Assembly: GCF_039528515.1 (NCBI RefSeq)
Contig: NZ_BAAALT010000034.1
Location: forward strand, 62,001 to 126,000
Reading direction: 5' to 3'
DNA length: 64,000 bases
From: Luedemannella flava
GTDB taxonomy: Bacteria; Actinomycetota; Actinomycetes; Mycobacteriales; Micromonosporaceae
How positions within the stretch are numbered: position 1 is the first letter of the stretch; the number at the start of each line of letters is the position of its first letter. The notes beneath the pieces were generated by a model that saw only the letters and a program-made list of their open reading frames with translations, was not told the origin of the DNA and made no database searches. A program made the translations under genes and the position numbers. Of the stretch, positions 1 through 8,004 are shown one piece after another.

Positions 1-978
1 AACGGAGTGATCCGCGGAAAGCAGCGACGGGTCGGCCGCCCGCTGCGCGGCCGATGACGCCAGCGCCGCGTCGTGCGGCAGGCGTTCGGCGACCGCCGCG
101 TCCAGGACGCCCGTGGCGCTCCACCGCACGCCCAGGTCGCCCTCGACGGTGCGCCCGCGCCACAGGGTGCCGGCCACGTCGGCGCTGGTCGCCCCGTCGG
201 GCCGCAACACCGAGTACACGTCGGTGGTCGCCCCGCCCACGTCCACGACCAGCAGGTCGCCACCCAGCTCGTCGGCGAGCAGTTCCACGGCCGTGAGCAC
301 CACGTCGGGCGTCGCGCCGCGCACCAGCGACGCGAACCGCGGCCCCCGCGACAGGCCCTTGCCGCCGATGACGTGCCGCAGGAACACCTCCCGGATCGCG
401 GCGCGCGCCGGCTGTGGGTTGAGTTCGCCGATGCGCGGCAGGACGTTGTCGGTCACGACCACGGGCACGCCGTGCTCACCGAGGTGGGCCGCCACGGCGT
501 CGCGCGCCTCGGCGTTCCCGGCGAGTACGACGGGAACGCGCGTCCGGGCGCCCGCCAACCGCGCGGCGTTGTGGCGCAGCACGTCCTCGTCGCCGCCGTC
601 GGTACCCCCGGCCAGCAGGATCACGTCGGGATTCGCCTGTCTGAGCGCGGTGAGGCCCGCGCGGTCGAGGCGGCCCGCCGCCACGTGCACGACCCGGGCG
701 CCGGCGGTCAGGCCGACCCGTCGCCCGGCCTCGGCGGTGACCCGTTGCTCGTAGCCGATGACGGCCAGGCGCAGCCCTCCGCCGGCCGACGAGCAGACAT
801 GGACCTCGTCCGCGTCGGCGGCGCCGGCCGCCGCGATCGCGGCGTCGAGGCCGCGCAGCACGTCGGTGCCGATCGTGGTGGGATGCGCGGCGGTCGCCAC
901 CAGGGCGCCCGCGTCGAGGTCGACGACGGCGACCTTGGTGTACGTGGAGCCGACGTCGGCGCAGACCGCGACCGTCAC
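1..978 (-). CDS. MutL/GlmL-family ASKHA protein, partial (C-terminus beyond the window)
   Basis: The visible 326 residues begin with an ASKHA phosphate-binding loop (ADVGSTYTKVAVVD) and contain a second nucleotide-site motif near residue 245 (VVDVGGATTDVYSVL). This is the glutamate mutase L / MutL family, which is found beside B12-dependent carbon-skeleton and amino mutases and is thought to act as a reactivating ATPase. Translation starts at a GTG that overlaps the kal stop (GTGA), so it is the last visible gene of the kam operon. Its likely partner is KamDE (inference). Family members are roughly 460 residues, so about a quarter is missing here. The reading frame stays open to base 1. Confidence 0.85.
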   Translation of the reverse strand, partial: MTVAVCADVGSTYTKVAVVDLDAGALVATAAHPTTIGTDVLRGLDAAIAAAGAADADEVHVCSSAGGGLRLAVIGYEQRVTAEAGRRVGLTAGARVVHVAAGRLDRAGLTALRQANPDVILLAGGTDGGDEDVLRHNAARLAGARTRVPVVLAGNAEARDAVAAHLGEHGVPVVVTDNVLPRIGELNPQPARAAIREVFLRHVIGGKGLSRGPRFASLVRGATPDVVLTAVELLADELGGDLLVVDVGGATTDVYSVLRPDGATSADVAGTLWRGRTVEGDLGVRWSATGVLDAAVAERLPHDAALASSAAQRAADPSLLSADHSV

Positions 979-1349
979 GGCTTCGGCGGCACCACGACCG
1001 TGCCGGTGGCCCGCACGGCCACGACGGGCTCGGCGAGGACCTCGGCGGCGGACTCGCCGAGGTCGGGCCGGCCCCGGCAGACGACCCGGCACTCGAAGTC
1101 GATGGTGCGGCTGCGAGTGCCCATCCGGGTCACCGTCCCGGCGATCTCGAGCACGTCGCCCGCCCTGACGGGGGCGAGGAACTGCACGTCCGCATAGGAC
1201 GCGAAGAGCCCCTCGTCGCCGTCGAGCTGAATGCAGATCTCCGTCGCCACGTCCCCGAACAGCCCCAGCGAATAGGCGCCGTCAACGAGCTGACCCGCGT
1301 AGTGCGCGTGCGCGTAGGGGACATACCGGCGATGGGTAACCGTGATCAT
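975..1349 (-). CDS. kal: 3-aminobutyryl-CoA ammonia-lyase
   Basis: This 124-residue protein has the size and single hotdog-fold layout of Kal, which removes ammonia from L-3-aminobutyryl-CoA to give crotonyl-CoA in lysine fermentation. The sequence YAHAHYAGQLVDGAYSLGLFGD near residues 12-33 resembles the N-terminal helix region of Kal. The ATG overlaps the kamE stop (ATGA), and its own stop overlaps the GTG of the MutL-type gene, so the three genes are translationally coupled. A general thioesterase-like hotdog protein is the alternative, but the context strongly favours Kal. Confidence 0.85.
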   Translation of the reverse strand: MITVTHRRYVPYAHAHYAGQLVDGAYSLGLFGDVATEICIQLDGDEGLFASYADVQFLAPVRAGDVLEIAGTVTRMGTRSRTIDFECRVVCRGRPDLGESAAEVLAEPVVAVRATGTVVVPPKP

Positions 1350-2074
1350 GCCGTCACCAGCTTGTCGACCAGGTAGGACGCGACCTCGCGCGGGGTGGTG
1401 CCGCGGCCGAAGATGCGGTCCACGCCCAGTTCCTCGGTGGCCAGCTCGTCGAAGCGGGGGCCGCCGACCACGAGCAGCGGCCGCCTGCCGGCCGGGAACG
1501 CCTCCCGGAACGCCGCCGACATCTCCATCGTGTTCTGCAGGTGCGCGTCGCGTTGCGTGACCACCTGGCTGACCAGCACCGCGTCGGCCTTCTCGGCGCG
1601 GGCCCGGTTGACCAGCTCGGGCACGGTCACCTGGGCGCCGAGGTTGCTGACCGCGAACTCCCGGTAGGACTCCAGGCCCTTCTCCCCCGCGATCCCCTTG
1701 AGGTTGAGGATCGCGTCGATGCCCACGGTGTGCGCGTCGTCGCCGATGCAGGCGCCCACCACGGTCAGCTTGCGGCGCAGCTTCTGCTTGATCAGTGTGT
1801 TGATCTCCTTGGCGGAGCGCAGCGGGAAGTCCCGCTCGGCCACCACGACCCTGCTCAGGTCCACGAGGTGGTTGACCTTGCCGTAGACGACGAAGAACGT
1901 GTAGCCCTCCCCCATCTGCTTCGCGTGCACGACCATCGCCGGGTCCATGCCCATCTTCGCGGCCAGTTGCAGCGCCGCGCCCTCGGCCCGCTTGTCCGCC
2001 GGCACCGGCAGGGTGAAGCTCAGCTGCACCATCCCGTCCCCGGTGGTGTCGCCGTACGGCCTGATGATCGTCAC
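1346..2074 (-). CDS. kamE: Lysine 5,6-aminomutase beta subunit (B12-binding)
   Basis: KamE carries the cobalamin domain of the adenosylcobalamin and PLP enzyme that converts beta-lysine to 3,5-diaminohexanoate. The base-off B12 motif is GDDAHTVGID with His115. Eleven residues later comes Lys126 in LNLKG, the same spacing as the His133/Lys144 pair of the clostridial enzyme, where the lysine forms the internal aldimine with PLP. The start is a GTG preceded by a very strong Shine-Dalgarno (GGAGGTGA). At 242 residues it is slightly shorter than clostridial KamE. It lies 73 bp after kamD and overlaps kal. Confidence 0.93.
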   Translation of the reverse strand: MTIIRPYGDTTGDGMVQLSFTLPVPADKRAEGAALQLAAKMGMDPAMVVHAKQMGEGYTFFVVYGKVNHLVDLSRVVVAERDFPLRSAKEINTLIKQKLRRKLTVVGACIGDDAHTVGIDAILNLKGIAGEKGLESYREFAVSNLGAQVTVPELVNRARAEKADAVLVSQVVTQRDAHLQNTMEMSAAFREAFPAGRRPLLVVGGPRFDELATEELGVDRIFGRGTTPREVASYLVDKLVTA

Positions 2075-2130
2075 GCGGTCACCTCCGCTGCGCTCCGGCG
2101 CCAGCGTGACTTTCCGCTGAGCCGATGGTT

Positions 2131-2150
2131 CGCTCGCTGACGCTCGCTCA
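2131..2150. repeat. Tandem decamer in the kamD-kamE gap
   Basis: Two near-identical ten-base units stand side by side: CGCTCGCTGA at 2131-2140 and CGCTCGCTCA at 2141-2150. The second includes the kamD stop codon. A related CGCTTCGCT-rich stretch sits at about 5357-5368 in the other wide gap of the operon, between kdd and the amidohydrolase. Such GCTCGCT repeats resemble short intergenic elements seen in actinomycetes. A function in RNA folding or processing is possible but unproven. Confidence 0.4.
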
Positions 2151-3725
2151 CTGCGCCGCCTCCAGGATCTCGGTCGCCGGGTTGTAGTAGTCGTTCTCGT
2201 GGGCCGCGACGCCGTCGAGGCCCTTCCCGCGGTCGGCCGGTCGCTTCATGATCCCGAAGGTGCCGTCGGCGATGGCGGTCAGCAGCGGCGCGGCCCCGCC
2301 GTCGTTGACGATGCGGTCCAGCAGGTCGACGGCCTCGCCCAGGACCTGGTTGGCGCGCCGCTGGATGAACCCGCCCGGCGCGGGCACGAAGTCCTCGTGC
2401 AGGTTGCCGGCCGCGTTGAGCACGTACCGGACGTTCTGCAAGGCGATATCGCGATCCGATAGCCACGGCGTGACCACGGCCTCGGTCATCATGCCGACCA
2501 GCAGGATCCCCTGCCCTGTCATGGCGCCGACCAGGTTGAAGAACCCGTCGAGCAGATTGCCTCGGAACACGTCGCCGGTCATGTGCTTGGTCGGCGGCAT
2601 CCACTTCAGCGGCGCGTCCGGGAACAGCTCCCGGGCCAGCAGCGCGTGCGCCAGTTCGAGGCGGAACGACTCCGGCAGGTCCGGGTTGATCTCGAACGCG
2701 TGCCCCAGGCCGAGCTGGGCGTCCGCAAGCCCCGCCTCGTGCGCGAAGTACTCGTTGAGCAGCTGCGACACCGTCACCGTGTGCGCGGCCTCGACCGCGT
2801 CGGCGGTGGTGAGGTAGTTGTCCTCGCCCGTGTTGATGATGATCCCGGCCCGGGCGTGGATCTGCCGGGAGAACCGCTGGTCGACGAACGTACGGATGGG
2901 GTTGATGTCGCGGAACAGGATGCCGTACATGGAGTCGTTGAGCATCATGTCCAGCCGCTCCAGGCCGGCCAGCGTCGCGATCTCCGGCATGCACAGCCCG
3001 GACGCGTAGTTGGTCAGCCGGACGTAGCGCTTGAGTTCCTTCGACGACTCGTCCAGCGCCGCGCGCATGAGCCGGAAGTTCTCCTGCGTGGCGTAGGTGC
3101 CCGCGAACCCCTCCCGGGTCGCGCCCTCGGGCACGTAGTCCAGCAGCGACTGCCCCGTCGACCGGATCACCGCGATGACGTCCGCGCCCGCCCGGGCGGC
3201 CGCCTGCGCCTGCGGGATGTCCTCGTAGATGTCGCCGGTCGCCACGATCAGGTAGATCCACGGCCGCCGGGGCGGGTCGCCGAGGCGCCTGACCAGCCGC
3301 TCGCGCTCCGCGCGGCGGCGGTCGATGCGCCGGATGCCCGCGCTGGTCGCCCGCCGCGCGGCCCGCGGCGCCCGCCTCTCCCCGACACCCTCGGGTACGA
3401 CGAACCGCACGGACCCGGCGGCCGCCTTCTGCGCCAGCAGCGTCACGTCGTCGAGGCCCTCGGTCGCGAGCGCGTGCCACACCGGCAGGGCCACCCCGTG
3501 TCCGAGCCCCACGTCGGCGCGCACCGCGTCGACCAGGCGGTTCACCCAGGGGATCCCGTCCGGGTCGGCGCCCGTGACGCCGGCCAGGCGCAGCACGGCC
3601 CGCTCCACGGCCACGGTCGTGTGGCTGCGCGCGAGGTCCACGACCGGTCGCCCCGCACGCTCGGCCAAGGCGCGCGCCCGGGTGACGAGCCGCGGGTCGA
3701 GGTCGAGCTTGCGCGGGGCGGACAT
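2148..3725 (-). CDS. kamD: Lysine 5,6-aminomutase alpha subunit
   Basis: This 525-residue protein is the PLP/adenosylcobalamin-dependent large subunit of lysine (beta-lysine) 5,6-aminomutase, close to the clostridial length. The TIM-barrel core is recognisable in segments such as IYLIVATGDIYEDIPQAQAA and NDSMYGILFRDINPIRT. The ATG at 3725 follows AAGGAG at a good distance, so the long open frame upstream is not part of the gene. It is cotranscribed with the upstream amidohydrolase (11-bp gap) and with kamE downstream. KamD and KamE work as a heterotetramer in the cytoplasm. Confidence 0.93.
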   Translation of the reverse strand: MSAPRKLDLDPRLVTRARALAERAGRPVVDLARSHTTVAVERAVLRLAGVTGADPDGIPWVNRLVDAVRADVGLGHGVALPVWHALATEGLDDVTLLAQKAAAGSVRFVVPEGVGERRAPRAARRATSAGIRRIDRRRAERERLVRRLGDPPRRPWIYLIVATGDIYEDIPQAQAAARAGADVIAVIRSTGQSLLDYVPEGATREGFAGTYATQENFRLMRAALDESSKELKRYVRLTNYASGLCMPEIATLAGLERLDMMLNDSMYGILFRDINPIRTFVDQRFSRQIHARAGIIINTGEDNYLTTADAVEAAHTVTVSQLLNEYFAHEAGLADAQLGLGHAFEINPDLPESFRLELAHALLARELFPDAPLKWMPPTKHMTGDVFRGNLLDGFFNLVGAMTGQGILLVGMMTEAVVTPWLSDRDIALQNVRYVLNAAGNLHEDFVPAPGGFIQRRANQVLGEAVDLLDRIVNDGGAAPLLTAIADGTFGIMKRPADRGKGLDGVAAHENDYYNPATEILEAAQ

Positions 3726-3736
3726 ACACGTACTCC

Positions 3737-5302
3737 TTAAAGGTCGTTCTCGTCGAAGATCGTGACGCCGCGCAGCACGGTGCGCCGGCACGACGGCAGG
3801 GTCGGCGTGGGCTCGTCGGGCGTCGCGGCGATCAGGACGGGCAGCCCGTTGGTGCCCGGGGTGGCGTCCCAGACGGCGAACGTCGCCGGGGCGCCGGGCT
3901 GCAGGATGCCCTCGTCGTCGAGGTGGGCGGCGCGCCAGCCGCCGCGGGTGTGCGCGGCGAACGCGGCCCGGGCGCTGATCCGCTGCGCGGGGTTGTGGTG
4001 GGTCATCGCGGCCCGCACGGTGCCCCACGGGTCCAGCGGCGTGACCGGTGAGTCCGAGCCGAACGCCAGGGCCACGCCGACGCCGGCCATGGCGCCGATC
4101 GGGTTGGACGCCAGGGACCGGTCGACGCCGAGCCGCAGGGCGTACATCTGGTCGTCGCCGCCCCACAGCCGGTCGAACGCCGGCTGCATGCTGGCCACGA
4201 TCCCGTACTCGACGAATCCCCGGATCAGGTCCCGGTTCATGATCTCGGCGTGCTCGACGCGGTGCCGGCCGGCGCGCAGCCGGTCGCGGCCCACGATCTT
4301 CGCGGCCGCCGTGAAGCCCGCGACGACCGTGGCGATGGCGGCGTCGCCGATCGCGTGGAAGCCGCCCTGCGCGTTCTGGCGGGCGCAGTCGACGAGGTGG
4401 TCGCGCACCTGCTCGGCGGTCACGTAGGCGTGCCCGCAGGCGCCCTCCGACCCGTCGAGGTAGGCCCTGGTGACGTGCGCGGTGCGCGCGCCGAGCGCCC
4501 CGTCGGCGTAGAGGTCGCCGCCCGCGCCGAGCGCGCCCAGCTCGCGGGCCTTCGCGGCACCCATCAGCTCGCCCCAGTACCCGTACACCTCGGGCAGGCC
4601 GTTGGCGGCGCCGCCGAGCGACAGCACGTGGGTGAAGTCGTCCTCGCTGGACGTGCCCGGGCCGCCGCACTCGTGCACGGCCGCGATCCCGTACGCCGCC
4701 GCCGTGCGCAGCGCCACGACCTGGGCGTCGCGCCGCTGCGCGGTCGTGATCGAACCCATCGCGATGCCGCGCACCACGTGGTGGGCGTCGCGGCGCAGCC
4801 AGCCCGAGGCGTCGTACCCCGGCGCGACGGTGACCTGTGGGGCGGCCGCGAGCAGCGCCGTCGACGCGACCGCCGAGTGGATCGACGCCTGCGACAGGTA
4901 CACCATCCGGCCGGCGGCGGCCCGGTCCAGCTCGTCGGCGGTGGGCGGGGCCTTGTCCGCCCACGCGGACTCGTCCCAGCCGTGACCCGCGACAACCGCG
5001 TCGGCGGGCAGCGCGGCGCAGTGCGCCGCGACCGCGTCGAGCACGTCGCGCGCCGAGCGGGCGGCGGACAGGTCCAGGCCGGACAGCGCGATGCCGGTGT
5101 CGGTGGCGTGGACGTGCGCGTCGACGAAAGCGGGCGTGACGAGGCCGCCGTCCAGGTCGACGACGGTGTCGGCGGCGGGCGCGTCGGCGTCCGTACCCAG
5201 CCAGGTGATCTCACCGTCGGCGACGAGCAGGGCGGTGGCCCTGGGGTAGGCGGGGCTGTAGACGCGACCGTTCCGGTAGAGGGTGCGTGCCTGAGGGGTC
5301 AT
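3737..5302 (-). CDS. YtcJ-like amidohydrolase family 3 protein
   Basis: This 521-residue metal-dependent hydrolase has the amidohydrolase plan. An N-terminal beta-sandwich leads to the first metal site (FVDAHVHATD, near residue 60). Further metal-ligand regions follow: GGFHAIGD, RVEHAEIM and the late Asp in AFGSDSPVTP. YtcJ-type enzymes hydrolyse amide or C-N bonds, and their substrates are mostly unknown. The ATG follows GGGAGGTGA. It sits between kdd and kamD, so it is presumably made together with the lysine pathway. It may release lysine or a lysine-derived intermediate from an acylated or cyclic form, but nothing in the sequence identifies the substrate. Confidence 0.8.
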   Translation of the reverse strand: MTPQARTLYRNGRVYSPAYPRATALLVADGEITWLGTDADAPAADTVVDLDGGLVTPAFVDAHVHATDTGIALSGLDLSAARSARDVLDAVAAHCAALPADAVVAGHGWDESAWADKAPPTADELDRAAAGRMVYLSQASIHSAVASTALLAAAPQVTVAPGYDASGWLRRDAHHVVRGIAMGSITTAQRRDAQVVALRTAAAYGIAAVHECGGPGTSSEDDFTHVLSLGGAANGLPEVYGYWGELMGAAKARELGALGAGGDLYADGALGARTAHVTRAYLDGSEGACGHAYVTAEQVRDHLVDCARQNAQGGFHAIGDAAIATVVAGFTAAAKIVGRDRLRAGRHRVEHAEIMNRDLIRGFVEYGIVASMQPAFDRLWGGDDQMYALRLGVDRSLASNPIGAMAGVGVALAFGSDSPVTPLDPWGTVRAAMTHHNPAQRISARAAFAAHTRGGWRAAHLDDEGILQPGAPATFAVWDATPGTNGLPVLIAATPDEPTPTLPSCRRTVLRGVTIFDENDL

Positions 5303-5376
5303 GCCGTCACCTCCCTACGGTCGGCGTCGGCATTACTACTGAGCTGATGATGTCCTCGCTTCGCTCGGTCATGGCG

Positions 5377-6438
5377 TCATCCTGCCGCCTCCGCCGCGAG
5401 CCGGGCAGTGAAGAGCGCGCGAATGCCGGGTTCGTCACGCAGCAGGGTCAGCGCCAGGTCGGCGTGCCCCGGCACGTACCCGTTGCCGATGAGCATCGTC
5501 ACGTCGGCCGCGAGGCCCTCGGCGCCCAGCGCGGCCGCCGGGAAGCTCGTCGCCATGCTGAAGAAGATGACCGTCCCGCCGTTGCTGGTGGCCAGGATCG
5601 CGCCGTGCTCGCACCCGGGCACGTCCACGCACACCACGGTCACGTCGGCGGGCCGTCCGAGGTGCCGCGTGACGGCGTGGGCCAGGGCCACCGGGTCGCG
5701 GGCGTCGGCCAACGCGACCTCGTCGGCCACCTTGGCCGCCGTCAGGCGGTCGCGCTCCGCGGTCGTCGGAACCACCCCGAGGGTACGGGCGGCGCCCGCG
5801 CGGCGCGCCGCGGCGAGCGCGAGCGACCCGGACTTGCCGGCGCCCCCGATGACCGCGACGGTAACGTCGTCGCCCCGGTCGCGGTGCTGCGCGACGACCC
5901 GGGTGGTGAGCGCGGGCGCGCCGCACACGTCGAGGACGGCCAGGGTCAGCTCGGACGACATGTCCTCGGGCAGGACGGCCGCGATCGACCGGGCGAACAG
6001 GATCGCGTGCCCTTCCGCCGGCACCTGCTCGGAGCGGCCGTCCCAGCGCGCGAGCTCGTCGGTGACCGCCAGGGGCGTGAGGGTGAGCGAGACGAGGGTG
6101 GCGACCCGGTCGCCGACCTTGAGGCCCAGCGGCGAGCGCGGGCCGACCTCGTCGACGGTGCCGATGAGCATGCCGCCCGACCCGGTGACCGGATTGTGCA
6201 TCTTTCCGCGGTTCTTGACGATGTCGAGAACCGCGGCGCGGATCGCCTCGCCGTCGCCGCCGTGGGCGGTGTGCAGCTGGCGGTAGCTGGCCGCGTCGAG
6301 GTTGAGCCGCTCGACGCGCACACGCGCCTCGTCGTCGGCGATCTCCGGCGCGTTGTCCAGGCTCAGCGCCGCCTGCGGAAGCACCCCGTGCGGCGCGAGG
6401 ACGCGGTGCAGGCCCACCGGAGACGACGCCGTACCCAT
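5377..6438 (-). CDS. kdd: L-erythro-3,5-diaminohexanoate dehydrogenase
   Basis: Kdd oxidatively deaminates 3,5-diaminohexanoate to 5-amino-3-oxohexanoate with NAD(P). The 353-residue protein has a GroES-like N-terminal half (the GSGGMLIGTVDEVGP stretch near residues 87-100) and a Rossmann half with the dinucleotide loop VIGGAGKSGS near residues 197-205, as in clostridial Kdd. The ATG at 6438 is chosen because it follows AAGGGAG and matches the family start; more upstream codons would run into the divergent promoter region. It is the first gene of the leftward operon and faces kamA. The following enzyme, Kce, is not in the window. Confidence 0.88.
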   Translation of the reverse strand: MGTASSPVGLHRVLAPHGVLPQAALSLDNAPEIADDEARVRVERLNLDAASYRQLHTAHGGDGEAIRAAVLDIVKNRGKMHNPVTGSGGMLIGTVDEVGPRSPLGLKVGDRVATLVSLTLTPLAVTDELARWDGRSEQVPAEGHAILFARSIAAVLPEDMSSELTLAVLDVCGAPALTTRVVAQHRDRGDDVTVAVIGGAGKSGSLALAAARRAGAARTLGVVPTTAERDRLTAAKVADEVALADARDPVALAHAVTRHLGRPADVTVVCVDVPGCEHGAILATSNGGTVIFFSMATSFPAAALGAEGLAADVTMLIGNGYVPGHADLALTLLRDEPGIRALFTARLAAEAAG

Positions 6439-6482
6439 GATCTGCACGCTCCCTTGCGTTAGACCCCATCTACAGGAAATTA

Positions 6483-6524
6483 TTCGGCAGAGTAGTGACT
6501 TGGCCGAAGAATCTCTACTACTCT
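6483..6524. promoter_or_regulatory. Interleaved inverted repeats between kdd and kamA
   Basis: Two perfect inverted repeats interlock in the 122-bp divergent region. TTCGGC at 6483-6488 pairs with GCCGAA at 6503-6508. AGAGTAGT at 6489-6496 pairs with ACTACTCT at 6517-6524. The stretch is much more A/T-rich than its surroundings. The position fits an operator controlling both kdd and kamA, probably by a lysine-pathway regulator encoded outside the window (inference). Confidence 0.5.
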
Positions 6525-6560
6525 CGCCCGAGTCATGGTCATCGCGCAAGGAGGCAGACG

Positions 6561-7901
6561 GTGAGCGAGCCTTACGAGTACCGGCGGCGGGAGCTCGTCG
6601 AGCCCGACTGGACCCGGTTTCCCGGCTGGCGCGACGTGACCGTGGCCGAGTGGGCGTCCGCCCAGTGGCAGCGGTCGCACTGCGTGAAGAACATCGCGCA
6701 GCTCAGGGCCGTACTCGGGGATCTTGTCTCGGAGGTCTTCTACGCGGACCTGGCGGCGGACCAGGAGCGGTTCGCCACGATGTCGATGCTCGTGCCCCCG
6801 CAGATGATCAATACGATGGTGCCGGAGGGCGCGGCCGACTGGACGGCGGCGCTCTACGCCGACCCGGTGCGCCGCTACATGATCCCCGTCGCGTCGGACC
6901 GGCGCGTGGACTGGCCGTCGCACCCGCACGCCTCGCGCGACTCGCTGCACGAGCACGACATGTGGGTGGCCGAGGGCCTCACCCACCGCTACCCCACCAA
7001 GGTGCTCGCCGAGCTGCTGTCGACGTGCCCGCAGTACTGCGGGCACTGCACCCGTATGGACCTCGTCGGCAACTCCACGCCCGTGGTGGACAAGCTCAAG
7101 CTGTCGTTGAAGCCGGCCGACCGCTACTCCGGGATGCTCGCCTACCTGGCCGCGCACCCCGAGGTGCGCGACGTCGTCGTCTCGGGCGGCGACGTGGCCA
7201 ACGTGCCGTGGCGCAACCTGGAGGCCTTCCTCAACCGGCTGCTCGACCTCGACTCGGTGCGCGACATCCGGCTCGCCACCAAGGCACTTGCCGCGCTGCC
7301 GCAGCACTGGCTCGCCCCGGACGTCGTCGACGGCCTCGGCCGGGTCGCCGCACGGGCCCGCGCGCGGGGCGTCAACCTGGCGATCCACACGCACGTCAAC
7401 CACGCGCAGTCCGTGACGCCGCTGGTCGCGCGCGCGGCGCGGGTCGCGCTGGACGCCGGGGTGCGCGACGTGCGCAACCAGGGCGTGCTCATGCGGGGCG
7501 TCAACGACTCCGTCGAGTCGCTGCTGGACCTGTGCTTCGCGTTGCACGGCGAGGCCGGGATCCTGCCGTACTACTTCTACATGTGCGACATGATCCCCAA
7601 CGCCGAGCACTGGCGGGTGGCGCTGTGGCAGGCCCAGCAGCTGCAGCACGACATCATGGGCTTCCTGCCCGGCTACGCCACGCCGCGGATCGTGTGCGAC
7701 GTGCCGTTCGTCGGCAAGCGCTGGGTCCACATGGCCGCCGAGTACGACCGTGACCTGGGCATCTCCTGGTGGAACAAGGGCTACCGCACCCGCTTCGAGG
7801 AGACCAACGGCATCGCCGAGGGCCGGCAGTACTCGTACTACGACCCGATCGACACCCTTCCCGAGGTCGGCCGGAAGTTCTGGAGCAGGCAGTCCGACTG
7901 A
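6561..7901 (+). CDS. kamA: KamA-family radical SAM lysine 2,3-aminomutase
   Basis: KamA interconverts L-lysine and L-beta-lysine using a [4Fe-4S] cluster, S-adenosylmethionine and PLP. The cluster cysteines are Cys156, Cys160 and Cys163 in CPQYCGHC. The likely PLP lysine is Lys386 in CDVPFVGKRW, aligning with the GGGGK segment of clostridial KamA, although three of the glycines are replaced. The 446-residue length exceeds the usual 416 or so. The GTG start at 6561 follows AAGGAGG; a longer frame from 6495 lacks this signal. Because kamD, kamE, kdd and kal sit alongside, a catabolic role is more likely than beta-lysine supply for an antibiotic. Confidence 0.88.
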   Translation: MSEPYEYRRRELVEPDWTRFPGWRDVTVAEWASAQWQRSHCVKNIAQLRAVLGDLVSEVFYADLAADQERFATMSMLVPPQMINTMVPEGAADWTAALYADPVRRYMIPVASDRRVDWPSHPHASRDSLHEHDMWVAEGLTHRYPTKVLAELLSTCPQYCGHCTRMDLVGNSTPVVDKLKLSLKPADRYSGMLAYLAAHPEVRDVVVSGGDVANVPWRNLEAFLNRLLDLDSVRDIRLATKALAALPQHWLAPDVVDGLGRVAARARARGVNLAIHTHVNHAQSVTPLVARAARVALDAGVRDVRNQGVLMRGVNDSVESLLDLCFALHGEAGILPYYFYMCDMIPNAEHWRVALWQAQQLQHDIMGFLPGYATPRIVCDVPFVGKRWVHMAAEYDRDLGISWWNKGYRTRFEETNGIAEGRQYSYYDPIDTLPEVGRKFWSRQSD

Positions 7902-7914
7902 CCCGCCCGGGTCA
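7899..7914 (+). terminator. Short hairpin at the end of kamA
   Basis: TGACCCG and CGGGTCA are separated by two bases and begin at the kamA stop codon. There is no T-tract. It could be a weak terminator or an mRNA 3' stabiliser. Confidence 0.3.
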
Positions 7915-8004
7915 AGATCTCCGCAAGACCGGCCGGTAACGTCAGGTCGCGCCACCGACCTCCGATGGGAACGGGCACGTCGCCACGTTGGAGGTCCCCG
8001 TCCG

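Noticed and set aside
73..1197. Long rightward open frames over the left-end genes
   Set aside because: They are antisense shadows of the MutL-type and kal genes; the leftward frames have overlaps, ribosome sites and family motifs.
6495..6560. N-terminal extension of kamA
   Set aside because: The extension would cover the interlocked inverted repeats and lacks a ribosome site, whereas the GTG at 6561 has AAGGAGG.
6561..7901. kamA as a beta-lysine supplier for antibiotic synthesis
   Set aside because: kamD, kamE, kdd and kal accompany it, and no peptide synthetase or resistance genes are near.
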